From Clostridiales bacterium UBA7044 (GTDB lineage: Bacteria > Bacillota > Clostridia > Oscillospirales > Oscillospiraceae): a stretch of DNA of 42,134 nt. This document shows positions 31,598 to 41,029 of the stretch, piece by piece. Position numbers and translations under genes: made by a program. The stretch is from NCBI GenBank assembly GCA_002493965.1, contig DLAP01000056.1:1-42134 (forward strand). Direction: 5' to 3'. Positions within the stretch are counted from its first letter, which is position 1, and every line of letters starts with the position of its first letter. The notes under the pieces were generated by a model that made no database searches, had not been told where the DNA came from, and saw only the letters and a list, made by a program, of their open reading frames with translations.

Positions 31598-32905
31598 TTA
31601 TTTCGGCTGGTCCAGCGGGGTCACTCCGGCGTCCGGGAAGCGGATATGCCCCCAGTTGGATTGATCCCAAACGATTTTCTCCGATGCCTCCAGCTTGAAC
31701 ATAAAGGCATTGAGCAGTGTGTCCTGATCAAAGCTGTTTCCAAATTCGTCAATTTCGAACAGCACCATAACCACCCGGTATTTCCCCTCGATCAGGTGGG
31801 CGGGAGAAAAGGTGATCGTAAAGTCCCGGGTTTCCCCGGACTGGAACGCACCCAGAGAAACCATTGGCATGGTCCCCACCGGGGTTTCGTCTTCATACCG
31901 GATCTCCATTCGAAGCCGCAGATTCGGATAGGCCCGTTTTGCCTCCACCTGAATCCGGAGCTGCAGGGGTTCTCCCACAGAATAAATCGCCCGTTCCTTG
32001 TTAAGAAGCTCCAAGCGAGTAAGAAGCGCCATATGGGACGCATAGACCGCGCGGCCTGCGGTTTTCGTCAGGTCAAAGGTGGTCTGCTCCTCGGACCACT
32101 GGTCGTACAGATTCCGGGAGTAGATGGCAATGGCTTCCTCCACATCCCCGTCAAAAATGATTCTGCCCTTGTCCAGCACGATGCACCGGTCACAGAGCTT
32201 GCGAATGGTGCTCATGTTGTGGGAGACGTACAGCACGGTCCGGCCCTGGACGGTGGCAGCGGAGCGCATCTTGTCCAGGCATTTTTTTTGGAAGGCCATG
32301 TCGCCCACGGCCAGAACCTCGTCCATAATCATGATCTCGCTGTCTAAGTGGGCCGCCACGGAGAAGGCCAGCTTCACAAACATGCCGGAGGAGTACCGCT
32401 TCACCGGGGTATCGATGAACTCCCGCACCTCGGAAAAGTCGATGATCTGCTCCATTTTCTCGTCGATCTCCGCCTTGGTCATGCCAAGGATCGCCCCGTT
32501 CATATAGATGTTCTCCCGACCGGTCATTTCTCCGTTAAAGCCGGTACCCACCTCCAGCATGGAGGTAATCCGGCCGTAAATGTCGATCTCTCCCTCGGTG
32601 GGAGCCGTGACCCGGCTGAGCAGCTTCAGCATGGTGCTTTTTCCCGCGCCGTTGCCGCCAATGATGCCCAGAGCCTCCCCCTGATATACCGTCAGATCAA
32701 TGCCGTTGAGGGCCATAAAGGTCTTGCCCACCAGGCGCTGGTCCATGCCGATGGGCAGATTGGGGTCTTCCTTTCCCCGGACTCTGGCCCACCAGCTTTG
32801 CAGCTCCTCATTCAGGGTTGCCCCGCCGATCTGGCCCAGCTTGTAGCGCTTCTTGACTCCGGACAGCCGTATGGCAACCGGGCGGTCGTTCTTTCTTTCC
32901 TGCAT
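31598..32905 (-). CDS. Wzt-like ABC transporter ATP-binding protein with C-terminal domain
   Basis: The 435-residue ATPase powers polysaccharide export. Walker A is GGNGAGKST (83-91), signature RYSSGMFVKLAF (about 168-179), Walker B IMIMDEVLAVGD (about 195), and the switch histidine lies in LYVSHN. The last ~170 residues form a beta-rich extension (RLELLNKERAIYSVGEPLQL) like the carbohydrate-binding Wzt C-domain that recognises the finished chain end in O-antigen systems. It is therefore more specialised than TagH. It follows the permease gene by 13 bases. Confidence 0.9.
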   Translation of the reverse strand: MQERKNDRPVAIRLSGVKKRYKLGQIGGATLNEELQSWWARVRGKEDPNLPIGMDQRLVGKTFMALNGIDLTVYQGEALGIIGGNGAGKSTMLKLLSRVTAPTEGEIDIYGRITSMLEVGTGFNGEMTGRENIYMNGAILGMTKAEIDEKMEQIIDFSEVREFIDTPVKRYSSGMFVKLAFSVAAHLDSEIMIMDEVLAVGDMAFQKKCLDKMRSAATVQGRTVLYVSHNMSTIRKLCDRCIVLDKGRIIFDGDVEEAIAIYSRNLYDQWSEEQTTFDLTKTAGRAVYASHMALLTRLELLNKERAIYSVGEPLQLRIQVEAKRAYPNLRLRMEIRYEDETPVGTMPMVSLGAFQSGETRDFTITFSPAHLIEGKYRVVMVLFEIDEFGNSFDQDTLLNAFMFKLEASEKIVWDQSNWGHIRFPDAGVTPLDQPK

Positions 32906-32918
32906 CCCAAGTCCCTCC

Positions 32919-33761
32919 TTACACCGTGTCCATAAAGGTGCGCTCCACCTTGTTGAAAATCAGGATGCCCAGGAACGCCACCAGCAGGGTGATCCCCCAG
33001 GACAGGGCATACCAGCCCCATGCCAGGGTCCCCTGGCCCACCACAGCATAGCGCATCAGCTCCACGGAGGATGTCACCGGGTTCACCCACAGCAGCGTTT
33101 TCATCCAGCCGTTCACCGTGGACAGGGGATATACCACAGGCGTAGCGTACATCCACAGGGAAACGCCGAAATCCACCAGAATAGACAGGTCCCGATACTT
33201 GGTGGTCAGGCTGGAAATGATGATGCCAAAGCCCATGCCCAGGATGCCCAGATGCAGCAGCTCCACCGGAATCATCAGCCACCAAGCCCAGTTGGGATGG
33301 ACCCGTCCCCCAATCAGGAAATAAAGCAGGAACAGCAGCACCAGCAGCATTTGTATGGCAAACCGAATGACCGTGGAGATCACATTGGAAATCGGTGTTA
33401 CCAGCCGGGGGAAGTAAACCTTGCCGTACACATAGGCATTATCCAGGAAGGTCCTGGCGTTGCCGGTCAGGCAGGTGGCAAAGAAGGTCCACACCGCGTT
33501 GTTGCACAGATAGAATAGCAGGGTGGGCACCCCTTCCGTGCCGATTCCCGCAATGCCGCCGAAGACGAACGCCTGGACAATACTGCTAAACAATGGCGTA
33601 ATAAACAGCCAGGCAGGACCCAAGATGGTCTGCTTATAGGTGATTGTAAAGTTGCGCTTGACAAACAGGACGATCAGATCCCGGTAGCGCCAAACCTCCT
33701 TCAGGTTTAAGTCCAGCAGCTTATGCTTGGCTGAGATATGAGTATGATAGGCATTATCCAT
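32919..33761 (-). CDS. Wzm-like ABC-2 transporter permease
   Basis: The 280-residue membrane protein starts at the ATG at 33761, six bases after AGAGGA; upstream codons to 33800 are not supported. It has the ABC-2 opening ELKEVWRYRDLIVLFVKRNF-type segment (basic, near residue 20-40), then TILGPAWLFITPLFSSIVQAFVFG and about six hydrophobic segments, including LFLLYFLIGG. With the adjacent ATPase it forms the exporter. The stop of the gene upstream overlaps its start by eight bases. Substrate not readable from sequence. Confidence 0.9.
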   Translation of the reverse strand: MDNAYHTHISAKHKLLDLNLKEVWRYRDLIVLFVKRNFTITYKQTILGPAWLFITPLFSSIVQAFVFGGIAGIGTEGVPTLLFYLCNNAVWTFFATCLTGNARTFLDNAYVYGKVYFPRLVTPISNVISTVIRFAIQMLLVLLFLLYFLIGGRVHPNWAWWLMIPVELLHLGILGMGFGIIISSLTTKYRDLSILVDFGVSLWMYATPVVYPLSTVNGWMKTLLWVNPVTSSVELMRYAVVGQGTLAWGWYALSWGITLLVAFLGILIFNKVERTFMDTV

Positions 33762-34656
33762 TGGTGTTCCTCTTTCTTCGGGTAAATTGGACAAAAGCAT
33801 GGAGCTGCTTCATAGGCTCCACCAGCCATAGGGGCATATCGATAAACTCCGCAATCTGGGCATTGGTGCAGCGGTCCATAGCGTCGCAGGTAAAGCCGTA
33901 CCACATACCAAGCTTGGTTTTCAGTGGGTAGTGGAAGAAGACGGCCTTTTCCCGGAAGAACAGGGCCGTGCCCTGGGGATTGTTCAGGAATACCTGATAG
34001 CCTGCCTTCGTCAGTCCATCCGCCTTGTATTCCCAAATCCAAATAATATCGTTATAAAAGCGGATCCGGTAGCCGTCATAGGCCATCCTGTTCCAGGTGA
34101 CGGCCTCCGTCATGAATTTCTCTCCGGGAAATTCCGGGTAGAGATATTTTCGGTGGATTTCCGTATAAAATACCAGCGCCCTTTCTCCATCGATCCTGCC
34201 GTACAGGTCAAAGGCGTTCCCATCCAGATAGTCCCCTTCAAAAAGGGTATTGGGCGTATGCTCCGGCGTATCTCCCCGGTTTGCCACGATGCCGCAAAAT
34301 TTCTGATCCCTGGGAAGGGCCGCTTCCCAGGCGATGATCTTTTCCAGGGCATCGTCCGTCAAGTAGTCGTCCGAGTCCACCGTGAAGAACAGTTTCCCCC
34401 GGGCTTCCTGCAAGCCATGATTGATGGCCCGGCACTTGCCCCCGTTTTCCTGCTTCACATAGCGAATGGGAAAGGGATTTTCTTCCTGACACCACTTGCA
34501 AAACAGTTCTTCCGTATCGTCAGAAGAACCGTCGTCCACCACCAGCCACTCAAAATTCTTGTAGGTCTGACGCTGGAGAGAACGGTAGAGATTTTCTAAA
34601 ACATATGCCCGGTTATAGGTGGGCGTAAACACCGTAATGGGATAGGCGTATTCCAT
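33754..34656 (-). CDS. Glycosyltransferase family 2 protein, divergent subfamily
   Basis: The 300-residue enzyme begins ITVFTPTYNRAYVLENLYRS and has LVVDDGSSDDTEELFCKW, QENGGKCRAINHG and FTVDSDDYLTDDALEK. It lacks the DRCGEIC repeat found in the neighbouring GT2s and has a long C-terminal half with FREKAVFFHYPLKTK, so it belongs to another GT2 branch. It lies between the upstream GT2 (13 bases) and the permease (overlap). Confidence 0.88.
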   Translation of the reverse strand: MEYAYPITVFTPTYNRAYVLENLYRSLQRQTYKNFEWLVVDDGSSDDTEELFCKWCQEENPFPIRYVKQENGGKCRAINHGLQEARGKLFFTVDSDDYLTDDALEKIIAWEAALPRDQKFCGIVANRGDTPEHTPNTLFEGDYLDGNAFDLYGRIDGERALVFYTEIHRKYLYPEFPGEKFMTEAVTWNRMAYDGYRIRFYNDIIWIWEYKADGLTKAGYQVFLNNPQGTALFFREKAVFFHYPLKTKLGMWYGFTCDAMDRCTNAQIAEFIDMPLWLVEPMKQLHAFVQFTRRKRNTNG

Positions 34657-34669
34657 TTTCCCGCCCTCC

Positions 34670-35644
34670 TTATTTCAGAATGTGTAAGTTTTCCAGAATG
34701 TTCAGCGCCCGAGCCGTCCCCTTCAGGGAGCTTCCGGCACACCGCAGCAGAAAGCGCCGCTTTCCGCTGGGCTCCTCTTCCACAGGCACCGGCTTTAAGC
34801 GCGCCAAAGTGTCTTTCAGAAACGCCTCCGCCTGCTGCCGCTGCCCTCCGCGCAGGCTTCTCATCGTTCCCTGCATCCCGTACAGGCAGCTCATTAACAG
34901 ATCATTCTTTGCCTGAGGAACCAGCTGAGGCATATTTTCCTCCAGAAAGGAAAGCCGCTGACGCTTTGCCCGGATGCCATCCAGCCGATTCAGGGAGAAG
35001 GGATTGTGCATGATACTGCCCCCCCGCTGACGGTAGGCATACAGGCGGGTATCCGAACGAACCAGACTTCCAGCCTTTGCCAATGCCTGATAGGTAAAAA
35101 ACTCATCCTCATTGATCACGCCCACAGGGAAACGGAGATCCTCCAGAATTTCCCGCCGGTAAAGTTTATTACAGGCAATCTGCCGGAATATCTCATCCCG
35201 AATGTTCTCCCTCACGGCTTCCAACGGGCTGTAGCGGGTGGGCGGGCGGAAATCGGAATCAAAGTCAGCATCATTGCTTTGGGTTTCCAAATAGCCGCAC
35301 TCGGTAATATCTGTATTCTCATCCATCATGGCCAAAAGCAGGGCACAGAAGTTCGGAGATACATAGTCATCACTGTCCACAAAGCAGGCGAACTCACCCC
35401 TGGCCGCGTCCAGCCCGGTATTTCGGGCGGCCCCCAGGCCCTGGTTCTCCTGATGGATCACCCGAACCCGGCTGTCCTTTTCCGCCCAGCGGTCGCAGAT
35501 TTCGCCGCTCCTGTCCGGGGAACCATCGTCCACCAGCAGGATCTCCAAATTCTGGTAGGTTTGGTCGGTCATGGACTGGACGCATCTGTCCAAATAGGCT
35601 TCCACCTTGTATACCGGAACGATCACGGTGATCAACGGTTCCAT
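34670..35644 (-). CDS. Glycosyltransferase family 2 protein
   Basis: The 324-residue enzyme begins PLITVIVPVYKVEAYLDRCV, with LLVDDGSPDRSGEIC, HQENQGLGAARNTG and FVDSDDYVSPNF. A helical C-terminal part has RQRGGSIMHNPFSL, the segment corresponding to NRASSVMLSP-type loops in its paralogues. It is closely related to the GT2s at 27743 and 29493, consistent with duplication inside the cluster. Confidence 0.88.
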   Translation of the reverse strand: MEPLITVIVPVYKVEAYLDRCVQSMTDQTYQNLEILLVDDGSPDRSGEICDRWAEKDSRVRVIHQENQGLGAARNTGLDAARGEFACFVDSDDYVSPNFCALLLAMMDENTDITECGYLETQSNDADFDSDFRPPTRYSPLEAVRENIRDEIFRQIACNKLYRREILEDLRFPVGVINEDEFFTYQALAKAGSLVRSDTRLYAYRQRGGSIMHNPFSLNRLDGIRAKRQRLSFLEENMPQLVPQAKNDLLMSCLYGMQGTMRSLRGGQRQQAEAFLKDTLARLKPVPVEEEPSGKRRFLLRCAGSSLKGTARALNILENLHILK

Positions 35645-35660
35645 CCACGCTTCTTCCTTT

Positions 35661-36644
35661 CTAGTGCTGTTCTTCCCGCTGGAAGCATTTCACATACAGC
35701 CCATAGGCAAAATGGAAGCTCCAGGGAGCGGTGCAGATCATGTTCGCAAGGACCCGGTTCCGCATAGACAGAAGAGGGAAAAACTCCTTCTGCTGAGAGA
35801 GCAGCCTCCGGACACGGTTACGGAAATCATCATACTGTTTGCTTAGGTTCAAAGCCAGCTGCCCATAGGCAAAGAGACAGTTTCTCAGCAGCGCCACCCG
35901 GGCCTCCTCCTCCATTTCCGGCTCACAGCGCTCCAGGATCTTCTGCCGCACCCGGATTGGGTCAAAGAGGCTGTGTTCATGAAATTGGTTATAGGAGGCG
36001 GAGCCGGCCCGGAGAATGTAGTGGTAGGGGCAGAAATCCTCGTAAACCGACGTATTCGCTTGGGCGAACAGATAATAGTTCATGAAAAGGTCTTCGTTAT
36101 TTTTAATAGCGGGATCCATCCAGTCGGAAAGCCCTTCAAACAGTTCTTTTCGAAACAGCTTGGTACAGAGGCTGGATTCCACCACTGCCCCGTCCAGCAG
36201 GTCTTTCAGGCCGGTGAGATGATCCTGCACCTTCCGGGCGCCGGTGTTGTGAACATATTCTATCCTGCCGTCAGGGAATCGAACCTGATGGCCGCAGTGG
36301 GAAATCTCCGCCCCGGCGCTCTGGGCATTGGCCAAAAGACGAGCGTACATATCCGGCTCCACCTGGTCGTCTCCGTCCATAAAACCGATCCAGTCTCCCG
36401 ACCCTTCCGCCACACCCCGAAGCCGGGCGGAAGTAACACCGCCGTTTTCTTTGTGGATCACCTTCACTTTGGGGTGTTCCCGGGCATAATCGTCCAAAAT
36501 GGCTTTTGTATCGTCTGTGGAGCCGTCGTTGACCGCGATGACCTCCAGGTTGTCATAGGTCTGATTCATCAGGCTGTCCAGACACCGGGTCAGCCATTTT
36601 CCCGTATTGTACGCCGGAACGATCACGGAGATTTTTTCATTCAT
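35661..36644 (-). CDS. Glycosyltransferase family 2 protein
   Basis: The 327-residue enzyme begins MNEKISVIVPAYNTGKWLTRCL, with VNDGSTDDTKAILDDYA, VIHKENGGVTSARLRG and FMDGDDQVEPDM; here the catalytic motif is MDGDD rather than VDSDD. The ATG at 36644 has GGAG six bases upstream. The frame is open to 36908, but that part lies over the end of the upstream GT4 gene and is unlike the family. It is the first GT2 after the three GT4 genes. Confidence 0.88.
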   Translation of the reverse strand: MNEKISVIVPAYNTGKWLTRCLDSLMNQTYDNLEVIAVNDGSTDDTKAILDDYAREHPKVKVIHKENGGVTSARLRGVAEGSGDWIGFMDGDDQVEPDMYARLLANAQSAGAEISHCGHQVRFPDGRIEYVHNTGARKVQDHLTGLKDLLDGAVVESSLCTKLFRKELFEGLSDWMDPAIKNNEDLFMNYYLFAQANTSVYEDFCPYHYILRAGSASYNQFHEHSLFDPIRVRQKILERCEPEMEEEARVALLRNCLFAYGQLALNLSKQYDDFRNRVRRLLSQQKEFFPLLSMRNRVLANMICTAPWSFHFAYGLYVKCFQREEQH

Positions 36645-36663
36645 CCAGGGCTCCACCTCTTTT

Positions 36664-37734
36664 CTATTCCGCGTAAATTTCCAGATAACGTTTTCCCATG
36701 GTTTCGGCCGAAAAACGGTCCGCGTTTTTTCTTGCCGCTCTGCCCAATTTCTCCCGCAGTGCTTCGTTACCCATGAGGGCTTCACAGGCGCCAACCACCG
36801 CCCCTTCCTCACAGGGAACGGTGAAGCCGTCCACCCCGTTTTGGAGCATATCGGGGACGCCGCCCACCGCCGTTGCCACAATGGGCAGCCCTGTGCCCAT
36901 GGCTTCAATTAGCGTCATGGGCATTCCCTCATACCGGGAGGGAAGCAAAAACAAATCCGCCTCGTGCAGATAAGGATAGACATTGGACTGGGCGCCCAGG
37001 AAGGAAACCTTCCCTTTGATGCCCAAATCCTCCGCTAACCTTTCCATCTCCTGCCGAAGTTCCCCGTCTCCCAGCAAATCCAGCCGGAGATCGGGATTTT
37101 CCAAGGCCAGCTTCCGAAATACCCGCAGGAGCATCCCATGGTTTTTCTGCTCATTGAATCTGCCGATATGGAGAATATGGAAATTCTCCCCTCCGCTGTA
37201 GTTTTCCTTGGGGTTGCACCGAGACAAATCCACCCCGTTATAGGCAACGGGCACCCGCTCCTTTTTCAGCCCATAAAAAGCTACAATGGAGGACTGCACC
37301 TCCGGGCTGAGCGCCACCGGCACCGACCAGCCCCGGCGGAAATAAAAGCCGTTGATTTTTCTTTGGGTCTTTCCCTCCGCCTCCTTCTCCGCCACATTGT
37401 GGACGGTGTGGACGCACTTGGGCACTCCCGCCAGGAAAGCCGCAGCCACGGCGTATTTGATCACGTCCAGGTGGGTGTGGACCACATCCGGCTTTTCTTC
37501 CCTCATAATGCGATGGAGCTTTGGCACCATGGAAAGATCTAGACCCAGCTTCTTATCCAGGTAACGAATCTTCACCCCAGCCTCTTCCATCCGCCGGGAG
37601 ATAGGGGTTTTCTCCCCATACAGGCTGACCACCGTCACGTCATGCCCCTGCCCAATCAAGGCGTAGCATAGGTTTTCGCACATGGTCTCCGCCCCGCCGA
37701 AGCAGAAATAGGGAATGATCTGGAGAATTTTCAT
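36664..37734 (-). CDS. Glycosyltransferase family 4 protein
   Basis: The 356-residue GT-B enzyme begins MKILQIIPYFCFGGAETMCE, with VVHTHLDVIKYA in the N-domain and the C-domain motif EGMPMTLIEAMGTGLPIVAT, whose glutamates bind the donor nucleotide. GT4 enzymes retain anomeric configuration. The ATG at 37734 overlaps the upstream GT4 stop by four bases. Confidence 0.92.
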   Translation of the reverse strand: MKILQIIPYFCFGGAETMCENLCYALIGQGHDVTVVSLYGEKTPISRRMEEAGVKIRYLDKKLGLDLSMVPKLHRIMREEKPDVVHTHLDVIKYAVAAAFLAGVPKCVHTVHNVAEKEAEGKTQRKINGFYFRRGWSVPVALSPEVQSSIVAFYGLKKERVPVAYNGVDLSRCNPKENYSGGENFHILHIGRFNEQKNHGMLLRVFRKLALENPDLRLDLLGDGELRQEMERLAEDLGIKGKVSFLGAQSNVYPYLHEADLFLLPSRYEGMPMTLIEAMGTGLPIVATAVGGVPDMLQNGVDGFTVPCEEGAVVGACEALMGNEALREKLGRAARKNADRFSAETMGKRYLEIYAE

Positions 37735-38780
37735 GCGTTTCTCCCCCTCTGGTAGCACTCCATAATCGCGCGCTTGTACCCCTCGGCGTCATTGATTTCC
37801 CGGAACTTCTTCTGGGCGTTTTCCGAAAGGGTCTGTCGGAACGCTTCATCCCGGAAAATTCTCAGAAGACTATCTTCCAGTTCCTCGTCTGTCTGCCCCA
37901 GGCAGCCGTTCACGTCTGTGTCAATCAGGTCCTTCATCCCATCAGAGGGAGTGCTCACCACCGGCGTTCCCAAAGCCATGGCTTCCAGAGCGCACATGGG
38001 GGTTCCCTCCCATCGGGAGGTCAGGATTAAGGCAACGCTGTCATGGATCATCTTGATGGGATTGGGCTGGAATCCCAGGAAATGCACCATTTCTGTAAGG
38101 CCCAGTTCCTCACTCAGTCCCTGCACTTCCTCTTCCAGCTCTCCGGAGCCAACAATGGCCACCTTCAAGTCAGGCTTTTGCGCCTTTAACCGGGCGCACA
38201 GCCGAATCAGCCGCTGGGGGTCCTTCTGGTAGGTCAGGCGGCCTACATAGATCATGTCGAAGTCGTATTTTCTTTCGTCCTCCGAAAGCTTCTGGAAGAT
38301 TTCCTTTTCGTCGATGATGTTATAAAGCACACTGCTCTTTTTCGCAAACAGCTTGTGGAAAAGATAGCCCTCATAGGAGCTGTTTGACACCCAGAGAATG
38401 TGCTTGGCCCGAAAACCTGCCAGCAGGTAGGCCACGGACTTAAGGCTTAAGCCCCGGGCGTCATAGGCGTTGTTGTGAATGTGTGAAATAACAGGGATTT
38501 TCCCGCAGCACAGGGCCGATACAAAGCTTGCACGCATATCATGGGCATGAATCAGGTCCGGCTTCTCCGAACGGATGACCCGCTTTAATTCCTTCGGTGT
38601 CAGCTTTTCCATGGGCAGGAAGGTCACGCCCTGGCTTTTCAGCATCATCTGGATATTCTCGCTGTCCGGGCTGCAGTAAACCATCTCCACATCCGTATCG
38701 TGGAATGCGTGGATGATCTGGCAGACCACCTTCTCCGCACCGGTATACTCTCTGGAATTTAAGACGTGCATCACTTTCAT
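37731..38780 (-). CDS. Glycosyltransferase family 4 protein
   Basis: The 349-residue GT-B protein begins MKVMHVLNSREYTGAEKVVC, has IHAHDMRASFVSALCC, YVGRLTYQKDPQRLI and the donor motif EGTPMCALEAMALGTPVVST. It resembles GT4s of extracellular-polysaccharide loci (EpsF-like in outline). The start overlaps the deacetylase stop by four bases, so the two products may be made together. Confidence 0.91.
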   Translation of the reverse strand: MKVMHVLNSREYTGAEKVVCQIIHAFHDTDVEMVYCSPDSENIQMMLKSQGVTFLPMEKLTPKELKRVIRSEKPDLIHAHDMRASFVSALCCGKIPVISHIHNNAYDARGLSLKSVAYLLAGFRAKHILWVSNSSYEGYLFHKLFAKKSSVLYNIIDEKEIFQKLSEDERKYDFDMIYVGRLTYQKDPQRLIRLCARLKAQKPDLKVAIVGSGELEEEVQGLSEELGLTEMVHFLGFQPNPIKMIHDSVALILTSRWEGTPMCALEAMALGTPVVSTPSDGMKDLIDTDVNGCLGQTDEELEDSLLRIFRDEAFRQTLSENAQKKFREINDAEGYKRAIMECYQRGRNA

Positions 38781-39760
38781 GATCTGCCCTCGTTTCTCTG
38801 GTTTTCCAGAAATGCCGTCATTTCGCCCATATTCCGGCTTTCCATGCCATAGGTTTCTCTCAGCTGGGCGTAATACTTAAAAATCTCCTCCAACTGACGA
38901 AGATGTTCTTCCGTCCGCACCCCAATGTTGTGGGGGTGCCACCACAGGTGGAAGGTAAGACCCCTTTTCGCCGCGTGGAGCATCTGGTTTTTGATCCGAT
39001 GGAGTTTCAGCCCCTCTAAGCAGTACAGAGGCTTTAAAATCGGCTTATACATCCGGGAGCCGGTCAGGTTCCAGATACCGTTTTCATTCTTTGGAACGTA
39101 CCCCCCCTGTCCCGTCAGGGGAAAATACACATCCATGAGCCGCAGCAGCCGCAGCAGGGGGTGGAAATGGATCTTTTCGTGGATCCAGTCGTTTTCCTCA
39201 TCCCGGTAGGCAGTAAACCCTGTCTCCCGCAAAACTTCCGTGTATTCTGGTTCGCACTGGTTCCGGGGGAGAATCGCGCTGTGGACGTCATAGCCATGGG
39301 CCATAGCGATTTCTCTCGCCGCTTTCATGTCGGCGGCAAATTCTCCCGGGGTTTGTCCGGTTTCCCGGCAGTAGTAATGGGAGAAGGTATGGCTGCCAAG
39401 CTCCTGGCCCGGGGTCTGGGCAATCAATTTCAGCAGGGACGGCCCATAGAAGCAGGGCGCTTCTCGCTCATTCTCCCCGATTTTGGCAAGATAAGCGTAG
39501 GGATCCAGCCCCAGGTTCCGGTAACAGGGCCGCTCTCCGGCCGCCGGGAAAAACCGCGCCAGTTCTTCCTTGCTTTCCCCGAACAGGAAGCCCACCGCCG
39601 CCCAGGTGGCGTGAATGTCATATTTCTCAAATAGCTTTAGCAGCTTGGGGATGGCTTCTCTGCCGCCCAGCACATGGTCCTGGTACTGCTCCAGAGGGCA
39701 TACGTCCAGCATTCCCCAGAACAGTTCAAAATCCAGCGATACAAGTAAGGTTCCCGCCAT
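38777..39760 (-). CDS. Polysaccharide deacetylase (NodB-like, CE4) family protein
   Basis: The 327-residue protein has the NodB pattern: D10 in LLVSLDFELFWG, H124 and H128 in GSHTFSHYYC, and the LPRNQ segment (about 160) that some members use for the catalytic arginine. CE4 enzymes remove N- or O-acetyl groups from glycans. No signal peptide is apparent, so it would act on a cytosolic precursor, unlike peptidoglycan deacetylases. It sits between two GT4 genes, an odd place that suggests early tailoring of the glycan. Confidence 0.88.
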   Translation of the reverse strand: MAGTLLVSLDFELFWGMLDVCPLEQYQDHVLGGREAIPKLLKLFEKYDIHATWAAVGFLFGESKEELARFFPAAGERPCYRNLGLDPYAYLAKIGENEREAPCFYGPSLLKLIAQTPGQELGSHTFSHYYCRETGQTPGEFAADMKAAREIAMAHGYDVHSAILPRNQCEPEYTEVLRETGFTAYRDEENDWIHEKIHFHPLLRLLRLMDVYFPLTGQGGYVPKNENGIWNLTGSRMYKPILKPLYCLEGLKLHRIKNQMLHAAKRGLTFHLWWHPHNIGVRTEEHLRQLEEIFKYYAQLRETYGMESRNMGEMTAFLENQRNEGRS

Positions 39761-39780
39761 TCGTGTGCCCTCTTTCTGCT

Positions 39781-40917
39781 TTATGCGCCAAAGTAAATTT
39801 CCCGCATTTTTTGATGCACAGTTTCCTCCCCGAAGGGCTTCACCGCTTCCGTCGCCCCCGCGCCCAGCGTTTTCCGCTTCTCCGGTTCCCCGTAAAGGGT
39901 CAGGATTGCCTGTGCCAGACTTTCAGGGCTGTTGTCCACAAATACGCCAGAAATTCCATTCTGGATCAGGTCCGTATTACCCCGAACCCGGGTGCAGACG
40001 ATAGGCATTCCTGCCGCCATGGCCTCCATCAGGGAAACGGGCAGGCCCTCCCGGTAGGTCATAAAGGCAAACAAATCGCAGGTCCCGTACAGTGACCGTG
40101 CGTCCGTCCGGTAGCCCAAGAAGTGCACATGGTCGTAGATGCCCAAATCGGCTGCCGCCTGTCCCAGGCTCTCCCACTGCTCCCCCCGGCCACAGATAAG
40201 ATAATGGATGCGGGAAAATTCCTCCCGCTCCTTCAGCGCCGCCAGGGCGTTCAGCACGGTAATATGATTTTTGTTTTTTGTCATTTCAGCCACAGTGAGG
40301 ATTAGGAAGTCATCCTCCCCGAAGCCCAGCATTTTTCGCTTCTCCTGCCGCTGCTGGGGGCTGCTCGTAAATTTCCCGGTGTCGATTCCCACACCGGGCA
40401 CATATTCTAATCTTTTCGGATGCAGATGCTTCCCCGCTCTTTGGTAGTCCTCTTTGTTAATGGTAATGAGTACATCGGTAAAAAAGGAGAGAACCCATTC
40501 CGCAGGATAATACAGCAGCCAGTTTTGCACCGGCGCACCCTTAAAAAAGTGAAAACCGTGGGCGGTATAGATCACCCGGGTGCCTTTCTTCCTTGCGTCC
40601 CGGGCGGCCAGCCTCGCAATCATGGCCCCCACCGGGGTATGGCAATGGACAATGTCGAAGCTGCCTTCATCAATGATCTTTTTCAGCATCCGGTAGGCGG
40701 TCAGATTGTCCTTCTTCCAGGGAATCCGGTGAAAGGGAATGTTAAAATAGGTGTCACAGTCCGGGATCTGGCAGTCGGTCGGGGTTTCATAGTCATTCTT
40801 TGCCGCTACCGCAGTTTCCCAGCCCATTTCGTGAAACATACGCAGATAGGGCAGATGGAACTGCATCATGTGGGTCTTGACCACCGTTGCCACGAATAAA
40901 ACCTTTTTCACTGCCAT
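39781..40917 (-). CDS. Glycosyltransferase family 4 protein, first gene of the cluster
   Basis: The 378-residue GT-B protein begins MAVKKVLFVATVVKTHMMQF, has FDIVHCHTPVGAMIARLAAR, VIYTAHGFHFFKGAP and the donor motif EGLPVSLMEAMAAGMPIVCT. The HTPVGAxxAR and AHGFHFF patterns are typical of EpsD/CapM-type transferases that act early in exopolysaccharide assembly. The ATG at 40917 has AGGA about nine bases upstream. The promoter at 40967-40995 gives a leader of around 45 bases. Confidence 0.92.
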   Translation of the reverse strand: MAVKKVLFVATVVKTHMMQFHLPYLRMFHEMGWETAVAAKNDYETPTDCQIPDCDTYFNIPFHRIPWKKDNLTAYRMLKKIIDEGSFDIVHCHTPVGAMIARLAARDARKKGTRVIYTAHGFHFFKGAPVQNWLLYYPAEWVLSFFTDVLITINKEDYQRAGKHLHPKRLEYVPGVGIDTGKFTSSPQQRQEKRKMLGFGEDDFLILTVAEMTKNKNHITVLNALAALKEREEFSRIHYLICGRGEQWESLGQAAADLGIYDHVHFLGYRTDARSLYGTCDLFAFMTYREGLPVSLMEAMAAGMPIVCTRVRGNTDLIQNGISGVFVDNSPESLAQAILTLYGEPEKRKTLGAGATEAVKPFGEETVHQKMREIYFGA

Positions 40918-40966
40918 TCCCCCTTTTCCTTTTCATGCCAAAAGCAGGGTATACAAATTCAATGGT

Positions 40967-40995
40967 AGTATACACCAATTTCTCCATGATTTCAA
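40967..40995 (-). promoter_or_regulatory. Promoter of the 14-gene polysaccharide cluster
   Basis: TTGAAA (40990-40995), 17 bases, TATACT (40967-40972) on the minus strand. GTATAC occurs twice nearby (40949-40954 and 40968-40973), one of them inside the -10, a possible but unproven operator pattern. Confidence 0.8.
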
Positions 40996-41029
40996 CCCCA
41001 ACTATTGACATGGGACCTGGCGGGAATGG

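Noticed and set aside
36645..36908. N-terminal extension of the GT2 gene at 35661
   Set aside because: It overlaps the coding region of the preceding GT4 gene and does not resemble GT2 proteins.
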